In this document: one piece after another, positions 25,585 to 34,970 of the stretch
Numbering within the stretch: the first letter of the stretch is position 1
How the letters are laid out: each line of letters starts with the position of its first letter
Assembly: GCF_000716435.1 (NCBI RefSeq)
Contig: NZ_JNWO01000001.1
Location: forward strand, 62,001 to 126,000
DNA: 64,000 bases
Reading direction: 5' to 3'
Source: Streptomyces xylophagus
GTDB lineage: Bacteria > Actinomycetota > Actinomycetes > Streptomycetales > Streptomycetaceae
Translations under genes and position numbers: made by a program
Notes under the pieces: model-generated
What the model was told of the DNA's origin: nothing
What the model saw: the letters and a program-made list of their open reading frames with translations, nothing else
Database searches by the model: none

Positions 25585-27102
25585 TCACAGGGCCTGGGCG
25601 AGCCGGTGGTAGGCGGCGTTCCAGCGGATCTCCTTGGTGAACTGCCCGGTGCTGGTGGTCTCGTCGATGGTGAGCAGCTCCACGCCGGCCATGGCCGCGT
25701 AGTCGGTCAGGGTCTCGGTGTCGACGGCGGAGCTGAGCACGGTGTGGTGCGGGGCACCCGCGAGCAGCCAGCTCTCGGCGGACTCCGCGAGAGAGGGGCG
25801 CGGCTTCCATACGGCCCTTGCCACCGGGAGGCGGTGCAGGGGCTCGCTGGGCGTGACGACGTCGACGATGTTGGCGGTGAGCCGGAAGCGGTCGCCGAGG
25901 TCGGAGAGGCCGACGACCACGGCGGGGCCCGGGGCCGCGTTGAAGACGAGGCGGACCGGGTCCTCACGGCCGCCGATGGACAGGGGGTGGATCTCGCAAC
26001 TCGGGCGGTCGGCCGCGATCGAGGGGCAGACCTCCAGCATGTGGGCGCCCAGAATGCGCGGGGTGCCCGGGCCGAGGTGGTAGGTGTAATCCTCCATGAA
26101 GGAGGTGCCGCCGGGGCGGCCGGTACCCATGACCTTCAACGTGCGCAGCAGCGCCGAGGTCTTCCAGTCGCCCTCACCGCCGAAGCCGTAGCCGTCGGCC
26201 ATCAGGCGCTGCACGGCGAGACCGGGCAACTGGCGCAGCCCGCCCAGGTCTTCGAAGTTGGTGGTGAAGGCGGTGAAGCCGCCCTCGGTGAGGAAGGTGC
26301 GCAGTCCGATCTCCTGGCGGGCCGCGTACACGAGGGAGTCGTGGCGGATACCGCCGGGGCGCAGCGCCGGGACCACGTCGTACAACTCGACGTATTCGGT
26401 GGCCAGTTGGGCGGCCTCCTTGTCCTCGACCTCGTCGACGACGGCCACCAGGTCGTTGACCGCGTACGTGTTCACCGAGTAGCCGAACCGCAGTTGGGCC
26501 TCGACCTTGTCGCCCTCCGTCACCGCGACGTCGCGCATGTTGTCGCCGAAGCGGGCGAGGCGCAGGGTGCGTGAGGCGTGCCGGCCGACGGCGGCCCGGG
26601 CCCAGGCCGCGACCCGTCGCACGACCCTCGGATCGGTGGCGTGACCGGCGACGACCTTGCGGTCGATGCCGAGGCGGGACTCGATGTGCCCGAACTCCCG
26701 GTCGCCGTGGGCGGCTTGGTTGAGGTTCATGAAGTCCATGTCGATGCTGGGCCAGGGCAGTGACAGGTTGTACTGGGTGTGCAGGTGCAGCAACGGCCGG
26801 TCCAGGGCGCTGAGTCCGGCGATCCACATCTTGGCCGGCGAGAACGTGTGCATCCACACGATCACGCCCACACAGGTGTCGGAGGCGCTCGCCTCCTGGC
26901 ACAGCCGGCGGATCGCGTCGGCGTCGGTGAGCACCGGCTTCCACACGATCCGGACCGGGATCTTTCCGGGGCCGCCGAGGATCTCGGCGATGCTCCGGGA
27001 CTGTTCGGCGACCTGGTGCAGGATGTCGTCGCCGTACAGGCCCTGGCTGCCGGTGAGAAACCAGATCTCCTGGTCGGGGTAGGGCGTGGCGTTGGTGTCC
27101 AT
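25585..27102 (-). CDS. araA: L-arabinose isomerase
   Basis: About 505 residues, normal length. N-terminal [14 protein letters not shown] is diagnostic, followed by [12 protein letters not shown], the active-site LHLHTQYN and the metal region [14 protein letters not shown] with [14 protein letters not shown]. It isomerises L-arabinose to L-ribulose in the cytosol. ATG 27102 was chosen because the Shine-Dalgarno (AAAGGAA) sits just upstream; the longer frame starting at 27117 overlaps it. Confidence 0.95.
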   Translation of the reverse strand: MDTNATPYPDQEIWFLTGSQGLYGDDILHQVAEQSRSIAEILGGPGKIPVRIVWKPVLTDADAIRRLCQEASASDTCVGVIVWMHTFSPAKMWIAGLSALDRPLLHLHTQYNLSLPWPSIDMDFMNLNQAAHGDREFGHIESRLGIDRKVVAGHATDPRVVRRVAAWARAAVGRHASRTLRLARFGDNMRDVAVTEGDKVEAQLRFGYSVNTYAVNDLVAVVDEVEDKEAAQLATEYVELYDVVPALRPGGIRHDSLVYAARQEIGLRTFLTEGGFTAFTTNFEDLGGLRQLPGLAVQRLMADGYGFGGEGDWKTSALLRTLKVMGTGRPGGTSFMEDYTYHLGPGTPRILGAHMLEVCPSIAADRPSCEIHPLSIGGREDPVRLVFNAAPGPAVVVGLSDLGDRFRLTANIVDVVTPSEPLHRLPVARAVWKPRPSLAESAESWLLAGAPHHTVLSSAVDTETLTDYAAMAGVELLTIDETTSTGQFTKEIRWNAAYHRLAQAL

Positions 27103-27147
27103 GAGGGTTCCTTTCAAAGGGAGTTGACCACCGAGCAGGGGTGCCGC

Positions 27148-28830
27148 TCAGGCGGAGGCCTCGGCGCGGAGGTGGCGCAGACGGTGCATGACCTCGTTGG
27201 CGCCGCGGCCGAAGTAGTCGTGCAGGAGCCGGTATTCGGCGTACAGCCGGTCGTAGGCGGCGGCCCGCTCGGGGTCCGGCTGGTACACGGCCGGGCGGGC
27301 CTTGGCCATGGCCTGGGCGGCGGCCCGGATGTCTGGGTACACCCCGGCCGCGACCGCCGCGTGCATCGCCGCACCGAGCGCGGGGCCCTGTGCCGAGTCG
27401 ATGACACCGAGGGGGAGGCGGGTGACATCGGCATAGATCTGCATCAGCAGCGGGTTCTTCATCAGGCCGCCCGCGATGATCAGTTCGCGGACCGGGACGC
27501 CGGAGGTCTCGAACGCCTCGATGATGGTGCGGGTACCGAGGGCGGTGGCCTCCAGCAGGGCGCGGTACACGTCCTCGGGGCGGGTGGACAGAGTCAGGCC
27601 CACCAAGACGCCGCTCAGGTCGTGGTCGACGAGCACGGAACGGTTGCCGCTCTGCCAGTCCAAGGCGATCAACCCGTGCTGGCCCACCCGCTGTTCGGCG
27701 GCGAGTGCGGTGAGGTGTTCGTGCGGATCGCGTCCGAGCGCGGCGGCCTCCTCGGCGTACGACGCGGGGAACCCGGTGCGCACGAACCAGCCGAAGATGT
27801 CGCCGACGCCGCTCTGTCCGGCCTCGTATCCCCACAGCCCTGGCAGGATGCCGCCGTCGACGACCCCGCACATGCCCGGCACTTCGGCCCACTGGTCGCT
27901 GCTCATGACGTGGCAGGTGGAGGTGCCCATGATGGCGACCATCCGGCCGGGTTCGACGGCTGTGGCCGCGGGTGCGGTCACATGGGCGTCGACGTTCCCG
28001 ACGCACACGGCGATGCCTTCGGGCAGGCCGGTCCAGGCCGCGGCCTCAGCAGTCAATCCACCTGCCCGGTCGCCGAGTTGACCGATCGGCTGCTCCAGCT
28101 TGTCGGTCACGAAGTCGGCGAAACCGGGGTTGAGTGCGGCGAGGTAGTCGGGGGAGGGGTAACTGCCGTCCTGGAGCTGGCCCTTGTAACCGGCGGTGCA
28201 GGCATTGCGGACGTAGGTGCCGGACAGGCGCCAGACGATCCAGTCGGCGGCCTCGATCCAGCGGTCGGTCAACTCGTAGAGTTCGGGGTCCTCTTCGAGG
28301 AGTTGCAGGGCCTTGGCGAACTCCCACTCCGAGGAGATCTTCCCGCCGTACCGCTTGAGCCAGGGCTCCTTGCGGGCGTCGGCGAGTTCCGTGATGCGGT
28401 CGGCCTGGGCCTGGGCGGCGTGGTGGCGCCAGAGCTTGACGTAGGCGTGCGGACGGCCGGTGAGGTCGGGAAGTTCGCACAGAGGCGTGCCGTCGGCGAG
28501 AACCGGCAGGACCGTGCAGGCGGTGAAGTCCGTGCCGATACCGACGACTTGGTCGGGGCGCACGCCGGAACGGGCGAGTGCTTCCGGTACGGCGATGCGC
28601 AGGACGTCGATGTAGTCCGAGGGCACCTGGAGGGCCCAGTCGGGTGGCAGCGGGGTGCCGTCGGGGAGGGCGCGGTCGAGGACGGCGTGGGCGTACGGGT
28701 GCTCGGCGGCGGCCAGTTCGGCGCCGTCGGCGACACGGACCACCACGGCCCGCCCGGACAGCGTTCCGTAGTCGACTCCGATGACGTAGGTGTCGGGATG
28801 GGTGTGTTCGCTGTTCTCGGCGTTCACCAC
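27148..28830 (-). CDS. araB: L-ribulokinase
   Basis: 560 residues, FGGY carbohydrate kinase of AraB length. Visible motifs: VIGVDYGTLSGRAVVVRVADG (ATP-binding start), GIGTDFTACTVLPV, the central IMGTSTCHVM and the late ELIIAGGLMKNPLLMQIYADV. It phosphorylates L-ribulose. It is first of araBAD. A perfect 17-bp terminator stem stands upstream (28910-28952), so araBAD probably has its own promoter in the 80 bp before the start. Two GTG codons in a row (28830, 28827) leave the start open by one codon. Confidence 0.93.
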   Translation of the reverse strand: MVNAENSEHTHPDTYVIGVDYGTLSGRAVVVRVADGAELAAAEHPYAHAVLDRALPDGTPLPPDWALQVPSDYIDVLRIAVPEALARSGVRPDQVVGIGTDFTACTVLPVLADGTPLCELPDLTGRPHAYVKLWRHHAAQAQADRITELADARKEPWLKRYGGKISSEWEFAKALQLLEEDPELYELTDRWIEAADWIVWRLSGTYVRNACTAGYKGQLQDGSYPSPDYLAALNPGFADFVTDKLEQPIGQLGDRAGGLTAEAAAWTGLPEGIAVCVGNVDAHVTAPAATAVEPGRMVAIMGTSTCHVMSSDQWAEVPGMCGVVDGGILPGLWGYEAGQSGVGDIFGWFVRTGFPASYAEEAAALGRDPHEHLTALAAEQRVGQHGLIALDWQSGNRSVLVDHDLSGVLVGLTLSTRPEDVYRALLEATALGTRTIIEAFETSGVPVRELIIAGGLMKNPLLMQIYADVTRLPLGVIDSAQGPALGAAMHAAVAAGVYPDIRAAAQAMAKARPAVYQPDPERAAAYDRLYAEYRLLHDYFGRGANEVMHRLRHLRAEASA

Positions 28831-28909
28831 CGGGCCGCCCTTCTGTTCGGTATTTCAGTCGTTGTTCGATGTGGCGAATGAGGTGGAGGGTAGATCTCGG
28901 GGATGGAAC

Positions 28910-28952
28910 CTCCGGTCGGGGCCCGGCGCAAGTGCCCGGGCCCCGACCGGAG
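28910..28952 (-). terminator. Strong terminator between GH39-like gene and araB
   Basis: Perfect 17-bp stem: ctccggtcggggcccgg at 28910-28926 against ccgggccccgaccggag at 28936-28952, loop 9 nt, 8 bp after the stop of the hydrolase gene. Confidence 0.8.
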
Positions 28953-28959
28953 TTGGCTG

Positions 28960-31524
28960 TCAGCCGGAGACCGGCGCGACGGTGATCCTGTCGATGTTGG
29001 GTGCGTAGGCGCTCGCGTTGGCGAAGCTGATGGTGTTGGTGCCGGCGGTGAGCGTCACCGGGACGGGCAGGTCCCAGTAGCTGGACCAGCTGTAGTTGTT
29101 GCGGAACATGACCGTCTGCGCGGTGCCGCCGTTGACGGAGATCTGGGCTGCCCGGGAGACGACGTTGGTGTTGTAGTTCCCGGAGCCGGAGACCTGGTTG
29201 TTGGCGTAGCGGACGTTCATGACGTACCGCCCGGCACTGGCGGCGGTCACCTGGAAGGTGAGGGTGTTGGCCGACGCGTTGCCGATGTAGCCGACGTACT
29301 TGCCGCCGGAGGCCCAGGTGTCCGAGGTGGCGACGGCGGTCCCCGCGAGGGTGGCGCTCTCGGCCTCGTACGCGGAGACGCCCGTGGTGTCGGCGCTCGC
29401 GGACACGCGCAGGTCGCGCACGGTCAGCGTGGTCGAGCCCGAAGTCGCCGCCGTGATGCGGTTGTTGCCCGCCGACAGGTACAGCCGCGAGCTCTTGTCG
29501 GTGAGCGTGCCGCTCGTGGACGCCAGGGTGACGGCGCTGGCGCCGTCCAGGGCGAGGGTGCCGGAGCCGTTGGAGGAGTAGTCCGTGTGGACGGTGTAGT
29601 AGCCGTCGGTCGGCGCGTAGACGTCGAAGGCGGCGGAGGTGCCCGAGGTCAGGGCCAGGGCGCCGGCGCCGGTCGTGCCGGAGGCCGTGTAGATGTAGGT
29701 CGGCGAACCGGTGATGTCCGCGTACGTCGCCGGGTAGGAGGTGTCAGCCGTGGAGGCCGCGGTGAGGTCGATCTTGTCGAGGGTGACTTCGTTGGTGCCC
29801 TTGGCCAGGGTGATCGTGTGCGTGCCCGCTGTCAGGGACACGGAGGCACTGGCCGTGGAGCGGTAGAGCCAGTTCAGCGTCGGCGAGTAGGTCACCGTCT
29901 GGGACGAGCCGCCGTCGACGGTCAGGGTCTGGGTGGCCGGGCCGCCGGACTGGTTGCCGTAGAAGACGTTCAGGTTGTACGTGCCCGTGGTCGGGGCGGT
30001 GACGGTGAAGGCGACCTTGCTGTCCGACTGGTTGAGGCTGCCGACGTCCTTGGTGCCCGAAGTGGCGTACCCGTAGGCGTTGGTGACGCTGCCCTGGGTG
30101 TAGACGGTGCCGTCGGTGATGGTCGCGTTCTCGGCCTCGTACGACGCCGTCGTCGGGGTGCTCGCGGCGGTGGGCGTGCCGGTACCGGCCGGGTTGACGA
30201 CGATCCGGTAGGCCGACATGGGGTCGAGGTTGGTCAGCGGGACGGTGATGCTGCCGTCGGAGGCGACCGTGTAGGTGCTGCGGGCCAGGACCGTCGGCGC
30301 GGGTCCTGCGCCCTCGTAGCCGCTCCAAGCGGTGCGCTCCACCGAGACGTTGACGGTGCTGCCGAACGACGACGGTATGTGCTGGACGACCGTGTTCGCC
30401 GAGCCGGAGGTACCGCCGCCGAGGAGGACCTGGGCCTGCTTGCGGCCGGTGTCGAGGGACGCGATGCCCTGGAGCGTGTCGATGACGTTGGCCTGCGGCG
30501 GGGTCACCTTGGTGGTCTGGCCGGTCAGGCCTGCGTACCAACGCAGCAGCCACCAGTCGCCGTTGGGGATGTTGGTCTGGCTGACGTTGCCGTCCAGGTT
30601 CCCCGCGATGTCCCAGTACGCCTGGTCGGCGTAGACGTTGTTCCGCTCGAACATGGACATCCACTGGACCATCTGGCCCGGCACCGAGAGGTCGCGGCGG
30701 TCACCGTACTCGTTGATGTTGACCGGGCGCGGGCTGATGCCGGCGTTGGTCTCGATGGTGCGGTAGGCGGCGAGGTTGCCCTCGAAGTTGGAGAGGGAGG
30801 TGGGGTCCAGTTCGTGCCAAGTGGTCATGTCCGGAAGGACGTTGTTGGCCTTGGCCCAGGGGTAGAAGTCGCCCATCAGGCGGGCGTCGTAGTGGGTCTC
30901 GTTGGGGCCGGCGATCCGCGCGTTCGGGATGATCGAGCGGATCTTGTTGTAGACCGTCGTCCAGTCGCTCTCGAAGCTGGCGAGCGCGCTGTTGTACGTC
31001 GACGTGGTCGAACTGCCCAGTCCCGTGTACCAGTTGCCGTCCGGCTCGTTGAACGGCACCCACACGAACGTGCTCGCGTCGGAGCGGGCCGCGACCTTGG
31101 TGACCATCGTGGTGACCTTGGACAGGTAGTCGGTCAACCCGAGGTTCTCGTACGGCCAGCTGGCGTAGATGTCCTGCATGTAGATGAGGTTGTCGCCGCC
31201 GCCACCGCGGGCGAACTCCGGCTGGACGACCAGCGCGTCACCGTTCGGGTGCTGGGCGCCGTCGGGTGCCTTCTGGGCAATGGACGTCATGTGCAGGGGC
31301 GTGACGATGTTGTCGCCGGGCACGCCGTCGTCGCTGAGGCCGTACAGGGCGCCGTTGGCTCCGTGCATGACCGCGCTGGTGGTGGTGCCGAGGTCGACGG
31401 TCAGTTGCGGGGTGGCCGCCTGCGCGGCGGGGACGGCGAGCGCGGTGCCCAGGAGGGCGGCGGTCACCACGGTCGCTCCCATGAGGGCACGGACGGAGCG
31501 GGGTCTACGGGTTGTTCGAGGCAT
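28960..31524 (-). CDS. Secreted GH39-like glycoside hydrolase with CBM6/35-type modules
   Basis: 854 residues. Signal peptide to about 36 (ending VPAAQAA). The catalytic (alpha/beta)8 domain spans about 40-350, with candidate acid/base Glu160 in WVPFNEPDGNW and nucleophile Glu272 in VNINEYGDR, the clan GH-A layout. A small beta domain follows. Two CBM6/35-like modules each open with YEAE(N/S)A (about 470-600 and 725-854), separated by a beta-rich insert. GH39 contains an enzyme releasing alpha-galactosyl-(1,3)-arabinose from gum arabic, and the neighbours (importer, alpha-galactosidase, araBAD) suit that product. Substrate assignment is inference; other arabinosidase or xylosidase activities are possible. 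A strong GGAGGAGG ribosome site precedes ATG 31524. Confidence 0.75.
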   Translation of the reverse strand: MPRTTRRPRSVRALMGATVVTAALLGTALAVPAAQAATPQLTVDLGTTTSAVMHGANGALYGLSDDGVPGDNIVTPLHMTSIAQKAPDGAQHPNGDALVVQPEFARGGGGDNLIYMQDIYASWPYENLGLTDYLSKVTTMVTKVAARSDASTFVWVPFNEPDGNWYTGLGSSTTSTYNSALASFESDWTTVYNKIRSIIPNARIAGPNETHYDARLMGDFYPWAKANNVLPDMTTWHELDPTSLSNFEGNLAAYRTIETNAGISPRPVNINEYGDRRDLSVPGQMVQWMSMFERNNVYADQAYWDIAGNLDGNVSQTNIPNGDWWLLRWYAGLTGQTTKVTPPQANVIDTLQGIASLDTGRKQAQVLLGGGTSGSANTVVQHIPSSFGSTVNVSVERTAWSGYEGAGPAPTVLARSTYTVASDGSITVPLTNLDPMSAYRIVVNPAGTGTPTAASTPTTASYEAENATITDGTVYTQGSVTNAYGYATSGTKDVGSLNQSDSKVAFTVTAPTTGTYNLNVFYGNQSGGPATQTLTVDGGSSQTVTYSPTLNWLYRSTASASVSLTAGTHTITLAKGTNEVTLDKIDLTAASTADTSYPATYADITGSPTYIYTASGTTGAGALALTSGTSAAFDVYAPTDGYYTVHTDYSSNGSGTLALDGASAVTLASTSGTLTDKSSRLYLSAGNNRITAATSGSTTLTVRDLRVSASADTTGVSAYEAESATLAGTAVATSDTWASGGKYVGYIGNASANTLTFQVTAASAGRYVMNVRYANNQVSGSGNYNTNVVSRAAQISVNGGTAQTVMFRNNYSWSSYWDLPVPVTLTAGTNTISFANASAYAPNIDRITVAPVSG

Positions 31525-31581
31525 GGCTGTCCTCCTCCTCCCGCGGCGTTGCGGGAGGCTGTCGGGGTACTTCGCGGGTGA

Positions 31582-31610
31582 CCGGGGCGGCTCAACTGGC
31601 CGAACCCCGG
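31582..31610 (-). terminator. Hairpin between permease and GH39-like genes
   Basis: Arms ccggggcggc (31582-31591) and gccgaaccccgg (31599-31610) pair with a 2-nt bulge and a 7-nt loop, shortly after the permease stop. Probably separates the transporter transcript from the hydrolase gene. Confidence 0.5.
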
Positions 31611-31621
31611 GGCTGCTTGGC

Positions 31622-32476
31622 CTACTTGACGGCGCCGCTCGTGATGCCGGAGACGATGCGGCGCTGCGCTATGACGAAGACGAGGACCATGGGGAGGCTC
31701 ATCATCACGACGTAGGCGAAGATCAGGTGCCAGTTGTTGAGGTACAACTGCGCGTTGGCGACCTGGTAGAGGTTGAGCGGGAGGGTGGCCTTGTCGCCGC
31801 CGCCGAGGACGAAGAAGGCGTAGAAGATGTCGCTCCAGGCGTAGAGCATCACCATGATCGTGGCGGTGGCGATGACCGGGCGCAGCAGCGGCAGGATGAT
31901 GCGGAAGAAGACCCGGACCGGGCCCGCGCCGTCCATGCGGGCGGCCTCCTCCAGCTCCTCGGGGAGAGCGCGGATGAACCCGGTCATGAAGAAGATCGAC
32001 GTGGACAAGTACATCCCGGCGTAGACGCCGATCATGCCGGGTCGGGTGCCGGCCAGGCCGAGTTGGCGCAGTTCCATGACGATGGTGATGACCGCGGGCG
32101 GGAGCAGCAGTCCGCTGATGCTCAGCGCGTACAGGGTGTTGACCAGGCGGCCCTTGCGGCGGGCGAACACCCAGGCGGCGCCCGCCCCGAGGAGCAGGAC
32201 GAGGACGACGGACGGGGCGACGACCAGGAGGCTGTTGACGAAGCCCTGGACGATCTTGCCCTCGTCGAAGCTCTGCTTGTAGTTCGCGGCGGCCTGGACG
32301 TGGTGGGGCAGGGACAGGTTGGGCTTGATCGCCTCGGCCTGCGGCTTGAACGAGGTGACCGCGACCAGCCACAGCGGGATGCCGATGGTGACGCCGGCGA
32401 CGATCAGGACGACGAGAGGCTGGACCCAGCGCAGCGGGCGCCGGTGCGCAGGGGCGAACGCGGTAACGGTGGTCAC
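31622..32476 (-). CDS. Sugar ABC transporter permease (MalG type)
   Basis: 284 residues, six membrane helices. The EAA loop is EELEEAARMDGAGPVRVFFRIILPLLRP, the site that docks the ATPase (shared MsiK-type ATPase in streptomycetes, not encoded here). The start is GTG 32476, overlapping the stop of the first permease by 4 bp; the longer open frame upstream only runs through that gene. With the neighbours it forms a CUT1 sugar importer. Confidence 0.9.
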   Translation of the reverse strand: MTTVTAFAPAHRRPLRWVQPLVVLIVAGVTIGIPLWLVAVTSFKPQAEAIKPNLSLPHHVQAAANYKQSFDEGKIVQGFVNSLLVVAPSVVLVLLLGAGAAWVFARRKGRLVNTLYALSISGLLLPPAVITIVMELRQLGLAGTRPGMIGVYAGMYLSTSIFFMTGFIRALPEELEEAARMDGAGPVRVFFRIILPLLRPVIATATIMVMLYAWSDIFYAFFVLGGGDKATLPLNLYQVANAQLYLNNWHLIFAYVVMMSLPMVLVFVIAQRRIVSGITSGAVK

Positions 32477-33438
32477 TGGTTGTTCTCCCTGCGGCGCAGG
32501 CCGACGATGACGGGCACGGCGAGGACGACGACGATGAGGAAGAGCACGAGGCTCATCGCGGACGCCTGCGCGTACAGGCCCTGGCCGAAGATGCGGAACA
32601 TGTAGATGTTGAAGACCTCGGTCTCGCTGCCGGGACCGCCTCCGGTGGTCGCCTGCACGATGTCGAAGGTGTTCATGGAGCCGATCAACGCGGTGGTCAC
32701 GTTGAAGGTGACGGCGGGCGCGAGGAGCGGGAACCTGACCGACCAGAAGGTGCGCCACCAGCCGGCCCCGTCGATCCGGGCCGCCTCCAGGACGTCACCC
32801 GGCATGCTCTTCAGGCCCGCCAGGTAGATCAGCATGGCCAGGCCCATCCACTTCCAGCCGTGGATGAGGGTCACCACGACCAGCGTCCAGGTGGTCGAGC
32901 CGAGCCAGGGAGTGTCGACGTGGTGTCCCGCGAGCGAGGACAACACGCTGTTGAGGGCACCGTCCTGGGCGAGCAGGGCGCGGAAGATGTAGCCGACGGC
33001 GAGCGCGGAGATGAGTACCGGGAGGAAGAAGACCGCGCGGAAGAAGCGGTTGAAGCGGGTGTCGCGCTCCAGCAGCAGGGCCAGGGCGAGACCGAAGCCG
33101 TTCTGGAAGACGGCCACGAGGACCGCGTACTCCAGGGTGATGCGGATGTCACGGGCCATCGACCCGTCGTGCAGGATGGTGCTGAAGTTCGACAGTCCCA
33201 CGAAGCCGATCTGCGAGTGGAACGCCGACCAGTCGGTGAACGGGTAGACGAAGTTCAGCAGGTTCGGCAGCAGGAAGAACACGCCGAACACGGCGAGCGC
33301 GGGCAGGGCGAACCACCACGGCTGGTTGGCCTTGCTGCGGAGCCGCTTGCGACGGGACGGCCGGTCCTGGGCGGCGTCCTGGTCTCGGTGCTTCGCACGC
33401 GTGGCGTCGAGAGCGTCCATCGTGGCGGTGTCCACCAC
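32473..33438 (-). CDS. Sugar ABC transporter permease (MalF type)
   Basis: 321 residues with a charged cytoplasmic N-terminus (KHRDQDAAQDRPSRRKRLRSK) and six membrane helices. EAA loop: MPGDVLEAARIDGAGWWRTFWSVRFPLLAP. It partners the permease that follows by a GTGA overlap. A hairpin precedes it, after the binding-protein gene. Confidence 0.9.
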   Translation of the reverse strand: MVDTATMDALDATRAKHRDQDAAQDRPSRRKRLRSKANQPWWFALPALAVFGVFFLLPNLLNFVYPFTDWSAFHSQIGFVGLSNFSTILHDGSMARDIRITLEYAVLVAVFQNGFGLALALLLERDTRFNRFFRAVFFLPVLISALAVGYIFRALLAQDGALNSVLSSLAGHHVDTPWLGSTTWTLVVVTLIHGWKWMGLAMLIYLAGLKSMPGDVLEAARIDGAGWWRTFWSVRFPLLAPAVTFNVTTALIGSMNTFDIVQATTGGGPGSETEVFNIYMFRIFGQGLYAQASAMSLVLFLIVVVLAVPVIVGLRRRENNQ

Positions 33439-33457
33439 TTTCTTACCTCCGGTACGG

Positions 33458-33489
33458 CCCCGGGTCCGCCGCCGACGGGCGGCCCGGGG
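33458..33489 (-). other. Intercistronic hairpin after binding-protein gene
   Basis: Stem ccccgggtccgcc / ggcggcccgggg with one bulged base. Such hairpins after solute-binding-protein genes usually stabilise the upstream mRNA or weaken read-through, giving more binding protein than permease. Confidence 0.5.
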
Positions 33490-33514
33490 GAGGGGCTGGG
33501 CTCAGTGGCGCCGG

Positions 33515-34828
33515 TCAGAAACCGGAGACGCCGCGTGCCTTGAGGACCTGCTTGAACTGGTCCTCGGCAGCCTGGGCGACCTGGAGCGGGGTCTTCTTGC
33601 CGTAGATCATGTCGGCGAGGGCGAGGTGCATGTCCGGGGCGGTCAGCGCCTTGACCTGGAAGACGCCGGAGGCGCTGGACAGGGCCTTGGCCTGGGCGAT
33701 CGCGGTCTGCGGCAGGCCGTCGGGGTTGGGCACCGAAGGCTCCACCGACACGAGCTTGTTGGCCTTGATGTAGGCCGGGTAGTCCGGGCCGAGCCAGAAG
33801 GACATGAACTGCCGGGCCGCGTTCTGCCGCTTGCTGTCACCGGTGTTGAAGGCGACGACGCCGTTCGTCTGGTCCGGCGAGTACTCGGCCTTCGCGGCGC
33901 TGTTGGCGATGGGGAACCAGCCGAGCTTCTTGTCGATGTCCGCCGTGCTGGCGGTGGCCTGGATCTCGGACTGGAGCGCGGTGACGTTCACGGCCATCGC
34001 GGCGGTGCCGTCCATGATCGCCTTGCCCTGGTCGACGAAGGTCGCCGTCTTGTAGTTCTTCTGCGCCAGGCCGCCGTCGAGGACCTTCGTCTTGTACTTG
34101 GTGATCGCGTCGACGATGGTCTTGTTGGTCCAACTGTCCTTGTTCTTGTTGAGGTTGTCCCAGAAGGACTGCGGCAGATCCGTCATCTGGGCCTGCACCT
34201 GCCACTGCAGCGGCCACTTGTCGCCGCCGACCTCGAAGAACGGCGCCACGCCCGACACCTTCGACTTGATCTTCGCGGCGTCGGCGAGCAGCTCGTCGTA
34301 GCTGGCCGGCATGGTGGTGATGCCGGCCTTCGCGAAGACGTCCTTGTTGTAGTAGACGCCGAGGACCGCGGGGCTGGTGACGATGGCCGCGTAGCGGTGG
34401 CCGTCGACCTGGCCGAGGGTCTTCTCGGTCGTGCCGAGCTTGGAGACCCAGTCCTCGTTGTCGAGCGTCAGCAGGTTCTTCGAGGGCTGCACGAACGGCA
34501 GGGTGCTGCCCGTGGGCTGCCAGAACATCAGGTCCGGCTTGACGCCCGAGGCGAGCTTGGTCGGGACGTTCGACTCGTACGGGTCGGGTATGACCTCGGT
34601 AGTGATCTTGGCCCCGGTGGCCTTCTCGAACGCCTCGATGGCCTGCTTGGGTTCCGAGACGCTGTTCTGGGCGACCCACATGGTGAGCTTGACGCCCTTG
34701 AGGGAGGCGGTCGGGTTGACCGAACCCTCGGGCGCGGCGGCCGTGGTGGCACCGGTGCTGTCACTGCACGCGGTGGCGGTCAGCCCGAGGACACAGGCGG
34801 TGGCAAGGACGGAGACGGCTCTTCTCAT
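33515..34828 (-). CDS. Sugar ABC transporter substrate-binding lipoprotein
   Basis: 437 residues. Lipoprotein signal MRRAVSVLATACVLGLTATAC with Cys21 as lipid site. The mature part is an extracellular solute-binding protein family 1: VKLTMWVAQNSVSEPKQAIEAFEKATGAKI, PDLMFWQPTG, GVYYNKDVFAKAGI, and a C-terminal FMSFWLGPDYPAY. CUT1 proteins of this kind bind mono- to oligosaccharides. AAGGA lies 6 nt before ATG 34828; the open frame further upstream is discarded. It is first of the transporter genes, 142 bp after the LacI gene on the same strand. Confidence 0.9.
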   Translation of the reverse strand: MRRAVSVLATACVLGLTATACSDSTGATTAAAPEGSVNPTASLKGVKLTMWVAQNSVSEPKQAIEAFEKATGAKITTEVIPDPYESNVPTKLASGVKPDLMFWQPTGSTLPFVQPSKNLLTLDNEDWVSKLGTTEKTLGQVDGHRYAAIVTSPAVLGVYYNKDVFAKAGITTMPASYDELLADAAKIKSKVSGVAPFFEVGGDKWPLQWQVQAQMTDLPQSFWDNLNKNKDSWTNKTIVDAITKYKTKVLDGGLAQKNYKTATFVDQGKAIMDGTAAMAVNVTALQSEIQATASTADIDKKLGWFPIANSAAKAEYSPDQTNGVVAFNTGDSKRQNAARQFMSFWLGPDYPAYIKANKLVSVEPSVPNPDGLPQTAIAQAKALSSASGVFQVKALTAPDMHLALADMIYGKKTPLQVAQAAEDQFKQVLKARGVSGF

Positions 34829-34970
34829 GGCGGATCCTTGTTCGTACGCGGAAGGGACGAAGGCAGGGCTGTGCTGTGAAGATGTGCGACGGCTGCGGGG
34901 AGGGCGGCCGGCGGATACGGCGAGTGCGGCGGACGTAACGGATGGGGCGATGACGGACGTCCGGTCCGGC

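Noticed and set aside
28903..31581. 892-codon plus-strand frame opposite the GH39-like gene
   Set aside because: Gly/Val/Arg-rich shadow frame; the minus strand has signal peptide, catalytic motifs and CBMs.
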